64,000 nucleotides of DNA from Tenodera sinensis (GCA_030765045.1 CM060967.1:20093284-20157283), one strand, 5' to 3'; positions 23,398 through 37,285 are shown, counted from the first letter of the stretch. A program made the numbers and translations. The notes: generated by a model from the sequence alone, not told the origin.

Positions 23398-25856
23398 AAT
23401 AATGTATTGTGTATGCGCGGTTGCTGGTTACTGGAAATATGCATTTTCTGAAGTTGTAAGCTGCTGTAGCCTTTAGCCATTTATGTTATTAAAAATTGTG
23501 CTGTTTAAATCAGTTCTGAGAAGCAGCGCTGGTCTTTGTTTCACGTGTGTATGTACCTGCACGCATTAAAAAGGAGAAAAATTTGTAATCAGCGTGCCCG
23601 TAATGTCCCCCGCATTCTTTGTCCCCTATTGTTCGCTTTGTTAAAAACGACTCAGTCGTAAATCAGCAAATGAAATCGACTTGGGCGTTATCTGCAGAGA
23701 CTTCGCTTTCCCTCATAAATAATTTTGATGGAAATGCCTTAATCTTTCACTGCCCAGGCATATAAATTTCGATATTTTTAATGGCAGGGATATATTTTAT
23801 TTTTTTCTTCTCAGAGGGAACAAATCGTGTGCGCTTGTGAGTGTTTGCCAATCCATCGTTTAACGGCCCTTCCTTCCCCTGCCTGCACATGATTTAATAT
23901 CCTATAGACAGCATGGTTTTGAGCCGTCAAGGAAAATAGATGGAAAATCCAGCGATATTTATAAGTTTTCCTACACTAGGCGTTGAAAGTGCAGACATCC
24001 AATTTTTCATCCAGTGATTACTTCGCGAATATAATATTTATTGCAGTAATGCGTTTTACGACGTGAAAAGATGGAACGTCGTCGGTTGCTGTCCGCATGC
24101 TTGGCGCGGAAGTAAGGACCAAGGAGAACCCCATATAATATACAACATTTTCTATTGATATCGAAGTCTGCCAGTACAGGACACTTTTGATGCGGTCTCC
24201 AATATCTCCGTCTTTGATAAATCTGCTGCCGGCTGCTGCAGTGGCAAACAACAGAGTCGTTCTCCCAGAGTATGTGATGCGTAGGCGATTCTGAAAATAG
24301 ACGAGTTAAGTTGACTGATAAATTTAATGAAGGTTAATAAATGAAGCGAGTTGCCGACTGTTTTGAGAATGTTTAACAGGGCATCTCATAGCTTAAAATC
24401 GCACCGGGCGCAATCCAAGGTGCAGAGGTTCCTTGCACCGCGCATCGTGGTGACTCGGTTAAGTTCGGCTCAACTCGCGCGCTGCAGAGCGAGGAAGCGA
24501 AGACTCGAGGAAACCTGTGTTGACAGACGGCTTGCTTGTCAGTAAAAGAGCTACGTGCAATAGAAATACCAATTTTTGCTGCAAGAAAAGCAAAGAATGG
24601 CGAAAGTCCGTGCATGTTCACTGATATCGCTTCTCGGGGACCTTGTTATGCAGTATCAAACTCCTCCGCAAGAGATCTAGTGTTGAAAACACTGATAATC
24701 CACTTTGTTAAATAATATATGCAACTAACTGAGAGAATCTGCATCTTTTGTGAAGATAGAAAATAAATGTGTGTTTGGGCGTCAATATTTCTCCTCTATA
24801 GCAACATTAGCTTACAAACTGTTATTACCATGCTTTATCTGAAGACCTACGAGAATATTTAAATTGTTATATGCTTCATTTCAGTGATGTTTATGTTGGC
24901 ACATTCACCTGTATAAAGTATCTATATGTGCAGCGTTGTAGAAGCAAGTGCGAAAGCATTTTGCGATTATAAATCACCATATTAATCACAGCTAGAGAAA
25001 TTTATTTTTAGATTACATCAAATAACAAAGTTGAATCTGTCTGCATCGATATTATTCATATTGAAACGTAGTTACAGCTAATAACTTCACAACTTGATTG
25101 CAATCACTTTAATGACCTGTACATGTTTGTTCGCAAAGTAGAACCGTCCAAATGGAAAACGTAAACTCGCCTTGCAGTTCATTTATACCTGTGTAATGTG
25201 CTTTATTCAATATCTTCACTTTATGCACTACAGACACTACTCCTTCTAGGTACTGCTATTATGTGCATCTATTAATTATTTTATATGCAATTATTTTGTA
25301 GTGTTTACAAATTTTGCAGAGATGATTCGTGGACCAATGGTCTACCTAAATTAAAACTGAACTCGTTATAAGCGTACTATTTCTCTTCACCTGCTTGATT
25401 AAATTAATGTTCATTTCTTTAAAACAATAATAAATCTCGATTCAACTTTATAGTAAATAATTTTATTTTCTACAAATATGCTCTGATGAAGTAGAACTTT
25501 AATTATTCGGATTAATTAGAACCAAACCCTATCTAGACAGATCGATAATCAGAAGAAAAAAAAAGGTTAGTTTTTTTTTAAATAAAATCTAAATTTGAGC
25601 ATAATGTAATATTTAATGAGCGAAAAGTGTCACTTGATTTTACAACGACAAGAATTTAAAATTATGTAAGTGATTACTGCCGAAATATGTATACCAACAC
25701 GTTAGTTTAAGTAATTTTAGCGTTGAAATGTTTTATTTTGTTTTCTTACTTTTCCCCTCTCAAAGTGAGACGGATAGCTGGGTTTCGGATAATTGGAGTT
25801 CTGCTGTATTTTGAACTGTTATCAGTGTTTTCTTTTCAACAATACAGTACGAAAAA
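23398..25856. other. No gene confirmed; GC-richer patches at 24040-24280 and 24390-24560
   Basis: The 24018-24290 minus strand is open in two frames (77 codons with ATG; about 88 codons in the other, without ATG), rich in R/K and C in the latter. 24373-24621 is open in both directions. None shows a recognised domain. They could be worn mobile elements or a lone exon. 24620-25850 is AT-rich and featureless. Confidence 0.3.
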
Positions 25857-26584
25857 TCTGATGTGTTGCACTCACATGACTTTCTCTACTCTTGTACTAA
25901 CCATTTTTACAAACTCTTATTCCTATATCTTCTTCGTGTTAAGATAAACATTTGTACAACTTATCTTATTGCTTATTTCCTTGTAGGTACAAGGGGAATA
26001 TTAGAGTACACTAGGCTTTGTGCGATAGTCAAATGTTTGAGATTCTGTTGTCTTTGCACACTTATATAAAAAAATGAACAACGATGATCCATTTCACGAA
26101 AGTTCTAAATTTTCCGAAACTCGCACACATAACGAGGAATATCTCCGAAATGGTTAACCCTACAAGAAAATTTATTCGGACATAAATTGTGTATTTTAGC
26201 AAGATCTACATTTTTTGTAGAGTATGATTTGGTCTATCTCTAACGGTTTACCAGTTATGCAAAAGTCGTCCAGAGTAAATACGACTACACGGGCTATAGC
26301 CATGTAAAGGGTAGTTTAGGGTGGGGCTATTTTCTTCAAAATCTTCGTGTCGCATCCACGAAAGACATTAAACTTAAATACCAACTTTGGTTTTTAACCA
26401 ACTTTTCGTTTTTGAGTTATGCTGTCCACAGACTGACAGACTGACACACAGACACACACGGACCTTTTTCTAAAAATGCTTCTTTTGGATTCAGGGGCCC
26501 TCAAAACATGTATTTCCGGTTAAATCTCGACATCGAATTTTTGGGTGGAATATAATACTTCCCCTACTCACCAGTAGAGAAAGT
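25857..26584 (-). mobile_element. HL repeat, both termini intact
   Basis: Starts TCTGATGTGTTGCACTCAC and ends CCAGTAGAGAAAGT then AAAAAT. An internal deletion near 26300 joins GGGCTATAGCC directly to ATGTAAAGGGTAG. Because both ends are well preserved it is a good reference copy. Confidence 0.8.
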
Positions 26585-26929
26585 AAAAATAAAGCGTTTT
26601 TATTCTAAACTCAGTCCAAGATAATTTATTTTGTTTTTAAAATGTACGATTGAAAATACCATAAAACGAGTACAGTGTTGGACCGCTATGAAGATCATGT
26701 TCCGTGCTCGTTGGGTAAGTTCTTATGAAGTAACCAAGTATAACATTTTGCCTTAGTGACGTCATTCTCTTAGCTACTCGCAGGTGCGGAAGCTTAAGAT
26801 GAAACGCCCTGTATTGCTGCAGCTGATGTAGATATAACAAGAACCAATAAAGGACATTATAGACCGATAAATACTTCCCCCACCCTCTCAACATATTTCA
26901 CTCATGCCCCTCTGAACTTCCGCTAAGCT

Positions 26930-27040
26930 GTTCATTACAGGCCCGGACCCCAGTGCATTCTTCATAATAGGCTGCCGTTCGAATCCCGATGGCACTTGTG
27001 CAAGTGACTTCCCCCCATCTCCCTTTGTCGAAAACTGATT
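26930..27040 (+). mobile_element. SINE-head fragment
   Basis: A CCGTTCGAATCCCGATGGC B-box region at 26975-26993, followed by GCACTTGTGCAAGTGAC (itself a palindrome). The A box is poor. Confidence 0.45.
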
Positions 27041-27454
27041 CTACAATAACCTTGTAATCAGGTTAACAATAGCCTTTGTTGGCAGGAAACCCGATTATTT
27101 TCAAAAGCATCGATTTGCGCTTTCCGATATTCAACTGACTCTAGCAGTGACAGGGTAAAATAAAATGTGATTATTGATTGCAGTAGGTTGGGTCTTAACC
27201 CAGAAGGCAAACTAGAGAGACGACATTGGCCTGTAATGCGCTTTCTCTCTGTGCTTTTATCATGTCATAAAGTTCCCTAATAGAAGCAAGCCTTGTACTG
27301 CTTTCATGACGTCATAGAGCTACCTACTAAATGGGATTCGAAGGAAGGGGAAACACAACAAGAATTAAAGCAGAGAAGTTGAAGGCAAAATGTATAGAAA
27401 ACAAGAATGACAATTCTGTTGTACATTTTTGGTTTCATTTACAATAGCAGGTAA
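27041..27454. other. No gene seen
   Basis: Mixed composition including CATGACGTCATAG at 27306. Nothing recognised. Confidence 0.5.
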
Positions 27455-27895
27455 AGGAATTATTCTGTTCCAACAAAAATTTTCATTTCAAGATTTTACG
27501 TTTATCTGTTCTATGCGTCTGCGAAAATTCAGATACAAAATCTCACATTTGAGTCGCACGCTGTTTAAGCATTGCATAAAAATATTTTCAACAAAACCTC
27601 TTCCAAACTATACATTACATGCTGATATTTTTCATTTTCTCAAAATTGAAATATACTTTTAAGACATTTGACTACTAAAAAAATGTATATATTGATTTTT
27701 TTAAATAACTTGTAGAGTGTCTTCATTCTGAATGAATTTTCTATAATTACGTGTAGTGGTAAAACATGACAGATAGATAAAAACCTATAGCACACAAAAT
27801 GTAGAGTTCACTCAGATGCATAGTTCATAACTAGAACTTTTTCTATAGCGCTAGCCGTTTTCGAAATAATTTTTACATGTTATAGTTTTCTCAAA
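27455..27895 (+). mobile_element. HL repeat, strongly diverged
   Basis: The block order is retained at low identity: AAGGAATTATTCTGTTCC, AAAATTTTCATTTCAAG, TTTTCATTTTCTCAAAATTG, and the TAGATAAAAACC region. Confidence 0.4.
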
Positions 27896-29210
<1,315 letters not shown>

Positions 29211-29373
29211 AGCGTTCACCTAACATTTTCGTAACCTACATCCTTAACCATAGGTCTATCTCATGCTTGCGATTGCTGCTATTAAATGAATAAGTTTACG
29301 ATCGAAGCTACTAATTTCTAATGAGCCGGTGATTTTGGATTAACATTTATTAACATTTTGTCAATTTATTATT

Positions 29374-29399
29374 ATTATTTTTTTTTTTTTTTTTTTTTT
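29374..29399 (+). repeat. Poly-T tract
   Basis: An uninterrupted T run preceded by ATTATTATTA. Confidence 0.9.
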
Positions 29400-29734
29400 C
29401 ATTTTTCATTTTTGGTAGGTGAATTTTGGCACAACAGGTTTTTGTTTGTTTGAAATAGCGTCGTCTAGAAAATAACACACTGCCTTCTAATGTAATACTA
29501 AAAACCAATGAAGGAATTAGTGAAGATTGGTATTGCTTTGAACTTAAATGGAATCTCAGAAAAGTAAGCCATAGTTCTAAGTAGGAACTGGTTTCATCAA
29601 CAATGTGAAAAAATGCTCTAACCTACTGCTAACTTTGTGTGAAGCTTCTTGCATTTCATCAAGCTTTTCCAGAGTAATGTTAACTAACTCTATGTTAAAG
29701 TGAAAGAGAATAACGAATAATCCATAGGAAATAT

Positions 29735-30505
29735 ATATCCTTTATTTTCATGTGGCGTTTACAAATTATTCGTGTAAAAATTTATTTTTTCTATCTACTT
29801 CTTGTTAGTAAAGATAAACATTTGTATAAATAGTTTCATTACACATTCTATTATAGATACAAAGGAGACAAAAGTAACCAAAACTATAATCCAAGTTTAA
29901 AAACCGGCTCTTATTTTCTTCCCGTGACATTGCTAGAAAAAGTGAATAGCGACAACAGTTTAAACAATTGCGAAAAGTGTTGAAAAATCAAACCAATAAT
30001 GACGGATGCTTCGGATACGGCTGATCTGACAAAAAACAGCAGTTGAAATATATAATGTGCTTTGAAGAGCTTCTAGATGTTTATCCAATGCGTTACATAT
30101 TTGCACAAAATTCACGGTATACCTACATTTTGTGATGGAAATATCTTAGATGAACTTATGTTATTTTAATTAAAATCGTTAGAGCTAATTTTGAGAAAAT
30201 CATTTCTTTTAACAATTAAAGGGTAGTTTGCGGTAGCGGGATTTTCCTGAAAATACCCCTGTTCCATCGTTGAAAAGCAGTTTTAAATGCCAACTTTGGT
30301 ATTTAACCGACTTTTGTTGTTCATTTATGCTTTTCATAGGCAGACACGCACACAAATGCGCGCCATGAAAATGAGTGTCTTTCTAAAAAATGCCTCCTTT
30401 TTATTCAGAGCCTCAAAACGTGTATTTCCGGTGAAATCTCAGTGCAGAATTTTTTGGTAGAATGGAATACCTACTTCATTTTCTTACTGTAGTTGGAGAA
30501 ATAAA
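29735..30505 (-). mobile_element. HL repeat, diverged, long copy
   Basis: AAGATAAACATTTGTATAAA, GTGAATAGCGACAACAG, TTAATTAAAATCGTTAGAG, AAGGGTAGTTTGCGG, CCAACTTTGGTATTTAACCG, TGTATTTCCGGTGAAATCTC, then a degraded CTTACTGTAGTTGGAGAAATA. Confidence 0.65.
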
Positions 30506-30540
30506 CAAGAAAATATAATTGGCGAAAATAAAATGAAAGA

Positions 30541-30645
30541 GCCCACCCCTGTGGTGTGGTGATAGCGTGCCTGTCTCACAATCAAGAGGTCCCGAGTTCG
30601 AATCTCTGTTAGGGTGAGTTACTTCGATAAAGCTTTTTTTTCACA
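30541..30645 (+). mobile_element. tRNA-derived SINE head
   Basis: TGGTGTGGTGATAGCGTG (A-box region), then GAGTTCGAATCTC (B box) and GGGTGAGTTACTTCG. The 43718-43815 segment is the same family, sharing GATAGCGTG-CTG-CTCACA and the TTAGG-TGA-TTACTT tail. Confidence 0.65.
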
Positions 30646-31690
30646 GTTTTACCTTGGATTATTTGAACATTGATGTTTGAAATGACGCTAACATAAAAAC
30701 AATGAAAATAGGTGAATCTATATTTACTAAAACTTTAAAATAAGATGTATTATATATTTTAAATCCGTAAAACTGTAAGCTTGTTGAAAACATTGTGAGC
30801 TTTAAATTTTTTGTTGAATTAAAAGGTATAATTATGTGTTTACATTGATAGTTTAGTGTTTGCTCTTTTTTTGTGCATTAAGCTTTCTTTTGGGTTGCTC
30901 TAGACCCCCTCTTAATATTCCGTGTAATAATTGTGGTATACAGAAAGTCAAAAAACTAAAGAAGTCTCCCCATTATTACCTCCTCCAAAACCATCATTTT
31001 GCACGCCTTCGATAATCTGGGTCAACTTAGCTAATTAACATTTGGAACATAATGAGATTTAAATGCAGAATCCCTGTTAACCCTTACCAATAATTTAAAA
31101 AATTGGCTGGTGTTAAATTTCGTAAAGAGCACATCAATTTAGTTCATAACGTGCAAGTGACAGCTTAGGGCAATTGTTGATTGGCTCATGCAGAAACAAA
31201 TCGTGACGTAACATTAATTAACATTATTTCCAGTTATGTTTGAAATAGATCCGATACAAAATAAAAAAGCAACGAGCTATTGCTGCATAACCGTGACAAA
31301 GAGCCGAAAAAGTTTACTAATTGGTTGTGCTACTTTTAATAATAACAATAAAGCGAATTGGTCATCAGCAGATTGTACTTTAATGTTTTGTTAACCATGT
31401 CACCGCAAGCTAAAACACTTGATGGGAGATTCAGTGAAAATAGACGAAATAATGCGTGTTGAATGTTTACAAACACACGCCGACTTCAATATAAAACTGA
31501 AATATATTTGTTACATCCACACGTGTGTCTCTAGCCATTATAGTTTATATCTATCGCTCGTCCACAAACTGCTCTTACCAACTTAACAAACCTAATATCA
31601 GTAAGATTATCTACTGCTATAACACTTCCTTCAAAATTCATTCTAGGAATGTTAATACACATAATGTTAAAATGAACAGTTTAAATATTT
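30646..31690. other. No gene seen
   Basis: AT-rich. Nothing recognised. Confidence 0.5.
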
Positions 31691-31893
31691 ACTTTCTCTA
31701 CATAGTAGGCAGAGACGGTATATCATTCCACCAACAAATTTGATACATAGACTTCGTTGGAAATACACATTTTGAGATCCCTGAATAGAAGCTTTTTAGA
31801 AAAAAGTCTGCGCGCGTGCGTGTGTGTCCGTATGTGTATCTGCCAACAGTAACTCAAATACGAAAAGCCGATTATATACCAATATTATTTTCC
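31691..31893 (+). mobile_element. HL repeat, 5' part
   Basis: ACTTTCTCTACATAGTAGGC, ATTCCACCAACAAATTTG, GAGATCCCTGAATAG, a GCGCGCGTGCGTGTGTGTCC tract, CAAATACGAAAAGCCG. Confidence 0.65.
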
Positions 31894-32165
31894 ATTTATT
31901 AGTTTATAAAATTTCTTCCGAATGATGTCTTCAAAGGATGTTTCCAAAAAGTTTATTTGTCATGTAAATATCTTCAGTGTAACAGTATTTTATAAAAATC
32001 GCGTTACCATTTTCGAGAAAATGAAACATTCCGGAAAATGTTGTAGTAATATGTGGCTTGGATAGCACATTTTCTTGAAAACCTTCATGTCCTTTTAGAA
32101 AGATATCGAACTTAAATACGAGTACTTATGTGACTTTTCATTTTTGAGTTTGCTGTTCGCAGACT
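31894..32165 (-). mobile_element. HL repeat, internal part
   Basis: ATTTGTCATGTAAATATCTT, CATTTTCGAGAAAATG, TTTCTTGAAAACCTTCATG and CATTTTTGAGTTTGCTG in minus orientation. It directly abuts an opposed 5' piece. Confidence 0.55.
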
Positions 32166-32284
32166 TCAAAGACTTCACAGAAAATTCAAGATACACAGTT
32201 GTCATGTAAATATCTTCATTTTATCAAATTCGTTATAGCCACTTTATAGAATAAAAGATTTCGAAATATGTTGATGAATGTTAA

Positions 32285-32612
32285 TTTAAGGGCATTCAAT
32301 TACTTGGTCATCAGCCTCTTATAAAAGTGTCACGACAAAAGTCAGACATAAATATCATTGTAAAATGAAAATCCTAGTACAGGTGCAAATATACATAAAT
32401 AACCAAATTAATTGGGAAAAAAGTAAAATTAAACCCATTTACAAAACGGTCTAAAACGTATGAAATATCAGTATCTATGATTTTAAATTATTAGGTTGAA
32501 GTTTATCAATGATTAAAACTTAAAAACTTTCGACCGCTTTGTTATCGTCCGCCAGGAGCTCTGCAAGACTGACAGGCAGTTGTAATAGCCCCGAAGGGCG
32601 CCAGGGAAACGC
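32285..32612 (-). pseudogene. I-clade LINE 3' end remnant
   Basis: On the minus strand a short frame at about 32600-32540 reads LPVSLAELLADDNKAVESF and then a stop. The LINE at 46.3-46.8 kb has LPARLAEVLADDKTAVDRVF at the same position before its stop, so they are homologous. A 3' UTR follows, ending GGCTGATGACCAAGTAATTG then AATGCCCTTAAATT. This is a decayed version of the GGGCGCTGATGA...GAGCGCCCTTAAA terminal hairpin in the other copy. Only the extreme C-terminus and UTR survive. It sits inside an HL copy. Confidence 0.7.
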
Positions 32613-32686
32613 ACTCTAAATACGATGTTTGGTATTTTGGTGTCATTTCGTTTTTGAATTATGAGGGTCAGACTCTCTCTGTGTCA

Positions 32687-32688
<2 letters not shown>

Positions 32689-32744
<56 letters not shown>
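32689..32744 (+). repeat. (CA)n microsatellite
   Basis: About 28 CA dinucleotides within an HL copy, at the family's usual CA position. Confidence 0.95.
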
Positions 32745-32747
<3 letters not shown>

Positions 32748-32879
32748 CATTTTCAAAAACACTTTTTTAGATTCATAGGCCTCAAAAGATATATCGGATG
32801 AATTCTCTACATCCAGTTTCAGGGTAGACTTCAATAGTTTATCTGCCTTTACGTACGTTTGCAAAGAAAGTAAAACCAT

Positions 32880-33000
32880 TTGTGCAAATATTTATCTGGA
32901 TTAACAAGAAGCAGATACAAGAAAACACTTTCCTAAGAATAGCGTGTAGACGACTGGTTAGTGAAAGGCATGTGAATTTAAAACAATCTATTTTATTAAT
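32880..33000 (+). mobile_element. HL repeat, 3' part, diverged
   Basis: TGTGCAAATATTTATCTGG, AGAAGCAGATACAAG, GGTTAGTGAAAGGCATGTG, AATTTAAAACAATCT. Confidence 0.45.
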
Positions 33001-33356
33001 TGCTATAAACAGTAGCTAAAAATAGCGTGTAAGATGAAATATCTTTTCCTTTTGTAGCTTTGATGGCATTAGTTTAATGAATGCTAGAAAAGAATTTAAT
33101 CTTGACACACTCGTGACGCTTTGTGAACATTCCTAAAATTCTCGAGACTGTTTATGGTAAACATCAGAAGGCTACCAGAAGAAAAATGAAGAGACAAAGC
33201 AGTTGCCAACCTTACCGAAAACAAGAAACAACTTCCATAGAAAATGCCAACCAGTTAAGTAAGTTCTCTATGTTCTAGGAAAGGAACGCTTGTATCTACA
33301 AAGACGAGTCAATAAATACTACTCGGAAACTTAGTGTACAAGCCTCAGGGCGCCGG

Positions 33357-33390
33357 AGGGGGGTGGGGGGAGGAGGGGGGGGGGGGCGAG
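33357..33390 (+). repeat. G-run cluster, G-quadruplex-capable
   Basis: Four or more G runs of at least four separated by single non-G bases. Confidence 0.7.
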
Positions 33391-34624
33391 GCTAACAGAG
33401 CCTGAATATCTGTCCTTATAATACAGAATATTGGTGCCCGCGGTTTAGGTTCAAGTCACATGCTTGTGAACGTGAAAAGCATAACATAAGTTTTAAATAG
33501 GTATTGCTCTTAAAATTACGCAAAACTTTACTACTCTATGGCACTATAAAAACCACTTAATTTCATTTAAATATATTATTTAAATATTTAAATATATGGT
33601 GCAGAAATTTTAGTTAAATTTTACACAATTAAAATCCTGACACCTATACGAGTTAAAACCATTGCCGCTAGGCAAAATGTTCCAATATACATGAAATTTA
33701 AAAAAAGAAGTAAAGAAGGAAAAACTTCTATGTATAAATAGCTGAAGTTCCCCGTTTTCAATGAATTAGGTATAATTTTGTACAACTATGGCTGTCGCAA
33801 AATTTAATGGCGGGTGACTCGGTATTAAATACAATCGTAGGTTTGCCAGGCCTTACGTTGTAGTAAAATACGCCTTGAAATCACACTGTAAATCAAAAAT
33901 TATTTCTACAACAGGAAAAAGAATAGTAATATCCAGCTACCAGTCGCCATTAAATTTTGTGTCTACCACAGTAAACTAAGTCTAATATTTACCTCACAAA
34001 AATGTAAATCACATCAAAACACACACTTTTTTAACTTACCCATTTCCGTGAGATTCGTTTTTGATGATTTCAATGTTTAACAGATGTGCCGCTCGTTGTC
34101 TCTTCTCACCTCATTCTTCTTCTCGGGGTGGTCCCTTGTAGACATACGTACATAAGCATAGTTTCAGTGGCGAACCCCTTTCGCATTTCTCCTTTTCCCC
34201 CTACTATGTCGGTACTAAAACCTTATCTCTCATAGAACATAATATATACGTCATACAATTATCAATTAAACCTCAAGAAAAAATTAAAATTATCAGTCAC
34301 ACTCATGTGCGTTCTGTTGAGTTATTTAATGCTATCAAGAAATATACAAAGGAAAAACACCTTCATACAGCCATTGGAACGCGGTAAAAGGAAAATATTT
34401 CCGCATGTTCTTTTCCTTCTTTAACTGAAAACCAAAAGATGATACAATTCCAGTTTGTAAACGGGTGTTATTAAAATATAAAAGTTTTTAAGATTTCGGC
34501 TTTAATTTCAATATACAATCTACCTCTAGTATATGTACTTACTAATATATACTCTTGTAGGCTTCCCTAAGTACAATTTACGAAAATTTTTCCGAAAATC
34601 CTAAAATGGTAATAAATGTCTTTC

Positions 34625-34645
34625 GTAGCGTTTCAGAAACGCTAC
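34625..34645. repeat. Perfect 10-bp-arm palindrome
   Basis: GTAGCGTTTC, A, GAAACGCTAC: ten paired bases around one central base. Confidence 0.9.
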
Positions 34646-35624
34646 ATTTGAATTGTGGAATGTACAGACGACAATGAAAACGTAAAAAGACTATTCTAGT
34701 CTTCATTTCTGGATTTAACAACTCGGAATGTCGCTTCGCTATTGTTTGCTGCATTGTAATTTCCATCAGCTTATCTAGGACTTCGCTTAGCACTCGCAAT
34801 TACCTCAGTTCCACGTGCAGTTTATCAGTGTTGCCATGCTAACTACCTCGTTAAAGTCCTACACATTAAGGCACAACAATCGAGCACCTTCTAGGCATGG
34901 ATGATAACAAATCAGCTGCCACTTTCTCTTTCGCTGGTCTTTAATTTATGTAGGGCTTACCTCATAAGGAAAATTAATATTTAATTGTCTAGATTAGGGA
35001 ACAGTAAAAATTTGCCTAAAAAAAGAACAATGCTAAACGAACTAGACAAAAGAGGAGAGTATATTATAGAAAAGTAGGCATAAATGTAACACTAAATTGT
35101 TATCTCTCAGAACTTATGAATATTTATTAAAATATGCACAGAAACGTATAATGATATTGCAACACACAATATATTTTAATACATTTTAAATGTTGCTATA
35201 ATTTATTCTACAAATATTCTGATTTTTAAAATTGCAACAATATATTGAAATCAAGTAAGCTCTCTGAGAATGTGCACTTTTGTGCATGTTTCTGCTTATT
35301 TTCATAATCTTTTTAAAATCTTTGAATTTCCCTATCGAAATAAAGTCGATAAATTAGCTTTTTCGAGGGTGTCAGAAGAATGAGCAAGTGTAAAAAAATC
35401 CTTACCATCAAAATAAAACATGTAAATGTTTTGAAGAATGATGCTCAATATCAGAGTTTCGGGAAAACTAAAAGCTGGTTGTTGAAAAGCTGTTTTCGAG
35501 AGCAAAAAATCTAGGGTTAAAACGGGACCTTGTTTTTAAAAATTCTATTATTGACCCTTCAGAACAATTTTAGACCGCATAGATTTTCTCCTTTTAATCT
35601 CACTGCTTCATAAATATTGTGACG

Positions 35625-35880
35625 TCATGTTCGGCGTACAACAATGGACAGACGGGGCCAAGCTATTTCAAATCACATGCCGGACAAACGAGCGGGTAGA
35701 GACGTTAAAAACCGGACTGCCTCGCGCGCCTGCTGTGTGTACGTGGCTGTAACAATGAGTCGGCAGAAACAAAAGGGGTCGAGAACGTTCGCGAAGCTTC
35801 TAGCTGAGTCATCACGGTGTGGAGAGTTTCTTGAAAGGTCGTGTGACGTTATCCCCAGTTGTGAGTTGTAATTTCCCGAA
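35625..35880. other. CpG-rich patch, unassigned
   Basis: CG dinucleotides are much denser than in flanks. It starts near GTGACGTCATG, has a 75-codon plus frame (35644-35871) rich in R/K/S, and is followed by AATAAAATGG. It could be a CpG-rich promoter/first exon, an LTR or a SINE body. No domain recognised. Confidence 0.3.
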
Positions 35881-36689
35881 AGACTATAGACTGTGTTGAC
35901 GAGAATAAAATGGTTTATTTGTAGTAAAATTTTAGAGGACAATGGTGGTAGCAAACTAACCGACCTTGGATTTTTGTCGCCGTTTTTACAATATTTTTAA
36001 AATATTCCTACGTTTGTCTTTAAACATTTTCAAAATATGCGAGTGAATTTGGCGGTTTAATAGTAAAATACCGCCGTAAAGTAAGCTATGTTTTAGGTAG
36101 GTACATTGTCAGAAGGAATGCATTTGAACTTCTTTACAAACCTTACCTTCAGTTTTACACCTACCCCAGCGCATCTGAGTTACTTCCAAATTCGTGTTAT
36201 GTTGGAAAAGTTACTATCAAAGAGCAACATTCCATGTATGAGATTATAAAGCGTTTAGATATAACTTAAAAGAAATGTACTTTAGTTCTCGTGCCAGTCA
36301 GGGTTGCCAAAGTTTCCTCCGCCCTATCCCAGTTCACATTCTTCGAAATACATTTCTGCAGCTGATTTACGAGGCGTTTTATGTGCTGGTCGTCGCCATA
36401 CACTGCTTGCCTTGTCTATGTTGTTTGGTAACAGATGGGCTTGTTCTTTTCCATACTAGTTACAAGTCGTTCTTGTACATTTTATACTCTGGCATTACAA
36501 CAGTTTTATCACAGTAGAACAGAGAGATTCATCAAACAGAGCTTTGTCGCTCACTTAAAGGGAAACTCGAGTATTAAAATTCCTCTAAATCTTATCTATT
36601 TCGTAAACTATTTTAATTGAGAGTGAATTCCTTTATTTAACTAGGCCGTTATCAAATTAGAAATAGTTTGGCCAACAAACTTCTAAAGT

Positions 36690-37285
36690 GTTACACTCGT
36701 ATGACTTTCTCTACTCACTATGTAGTGTTCTTATAAACACATATTCTTCTATCTGGAAATTCAGACTTGGGTGCTGTAAATACATTGGGAATATGGGAAT
36801 ACAGTAGCCTTAAGCAATAGTCAAATCTTTTAAGAATAAATCGCTGTGTCATGGCTTTAAAATTCTTACATGATAGGAGGGGAAAATAGGGAAAATATAT
36901 GAATGTCTTCTCAGCTGAGAAGAGTATGAGTATAGAAAAATTCAAGCTGATAACCAGGTATATCTCCAACAATGTAATTTCCATATATAAGGCCAATTGA
37001 TTGTTCTAAGATATACAAACCGTCTGTAGGTAAGCTTTAAAAGACAGAATTAGAGAGGAAAAAAATCAATGCCATAGCCAGGATCTGATCCACGGACCTT
37101 TCGCTGCTCTTAACCACTGAGCTCCCATGGCAACATGTCGTGGTTCAAAAATTTTTTTTATGTTAAGAGTAGTTTGGGATGGGAGAATTTTCTTGAAACA
37201 TTTTGTGGCGCATTCTTTGAAGATGCTGAACATAAGTTTCGTGTTTAAGCGACAATTTTGTTTTTGAGTTAGGCTGCTCAAACAT
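36690..37285 (-). mobile_element. HL repeat with SINE inserted
   Basis: GTGTTACACTCGTATGAC, TTTCTCTACTCAC, GAATACAGTAGCC and TATCTCCAACAATG. It then breaks at about 36996 for a SINE and resumes with AAGAGTAGTTTGGGATGGG and TTTTTGAGTTAGGCTGC. Confidence 0.65.
37071..37131 (-). mobile_element. tRNA-derived SINE head
   Basis: On the minus strand GCCATGG and CTATGGC pair as an acceptor stem (one G-T). The A-box region is GCTCAGTGGTTAAGAGC and the B-box region is GATCAGATCC. At 61 nt it has lost most of the anticodon arm. Sister of 5323-5394. Confidence 0.6.

Larger units (their letters stand above)
32166..32871 (-). mobile_element. HL repeat interrupted by a LINE
   Basis: CAGAAAATTCAAGATACAC, then TTCGAAATATGTTG. 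After the LINE insertion it resumes with AAATACGATGTTTGG and CATTTCGTTTTTGAATTATG. A CA microsatellite (32689-32744) follows, ending GCAAAGAAAGT. Confidence 0.65.
33001..36689. other. Longest stretch without a recognised element
   Basis: Mostly AT-rich. It includes a G-run cluster (33357-33390), AT palindromes near 33565-33598, a 10-bp-arm palindrome (34625-34645) and a CpG-rich patch (35625-35880). No coding domain was recognised. Confidence 0.5.
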
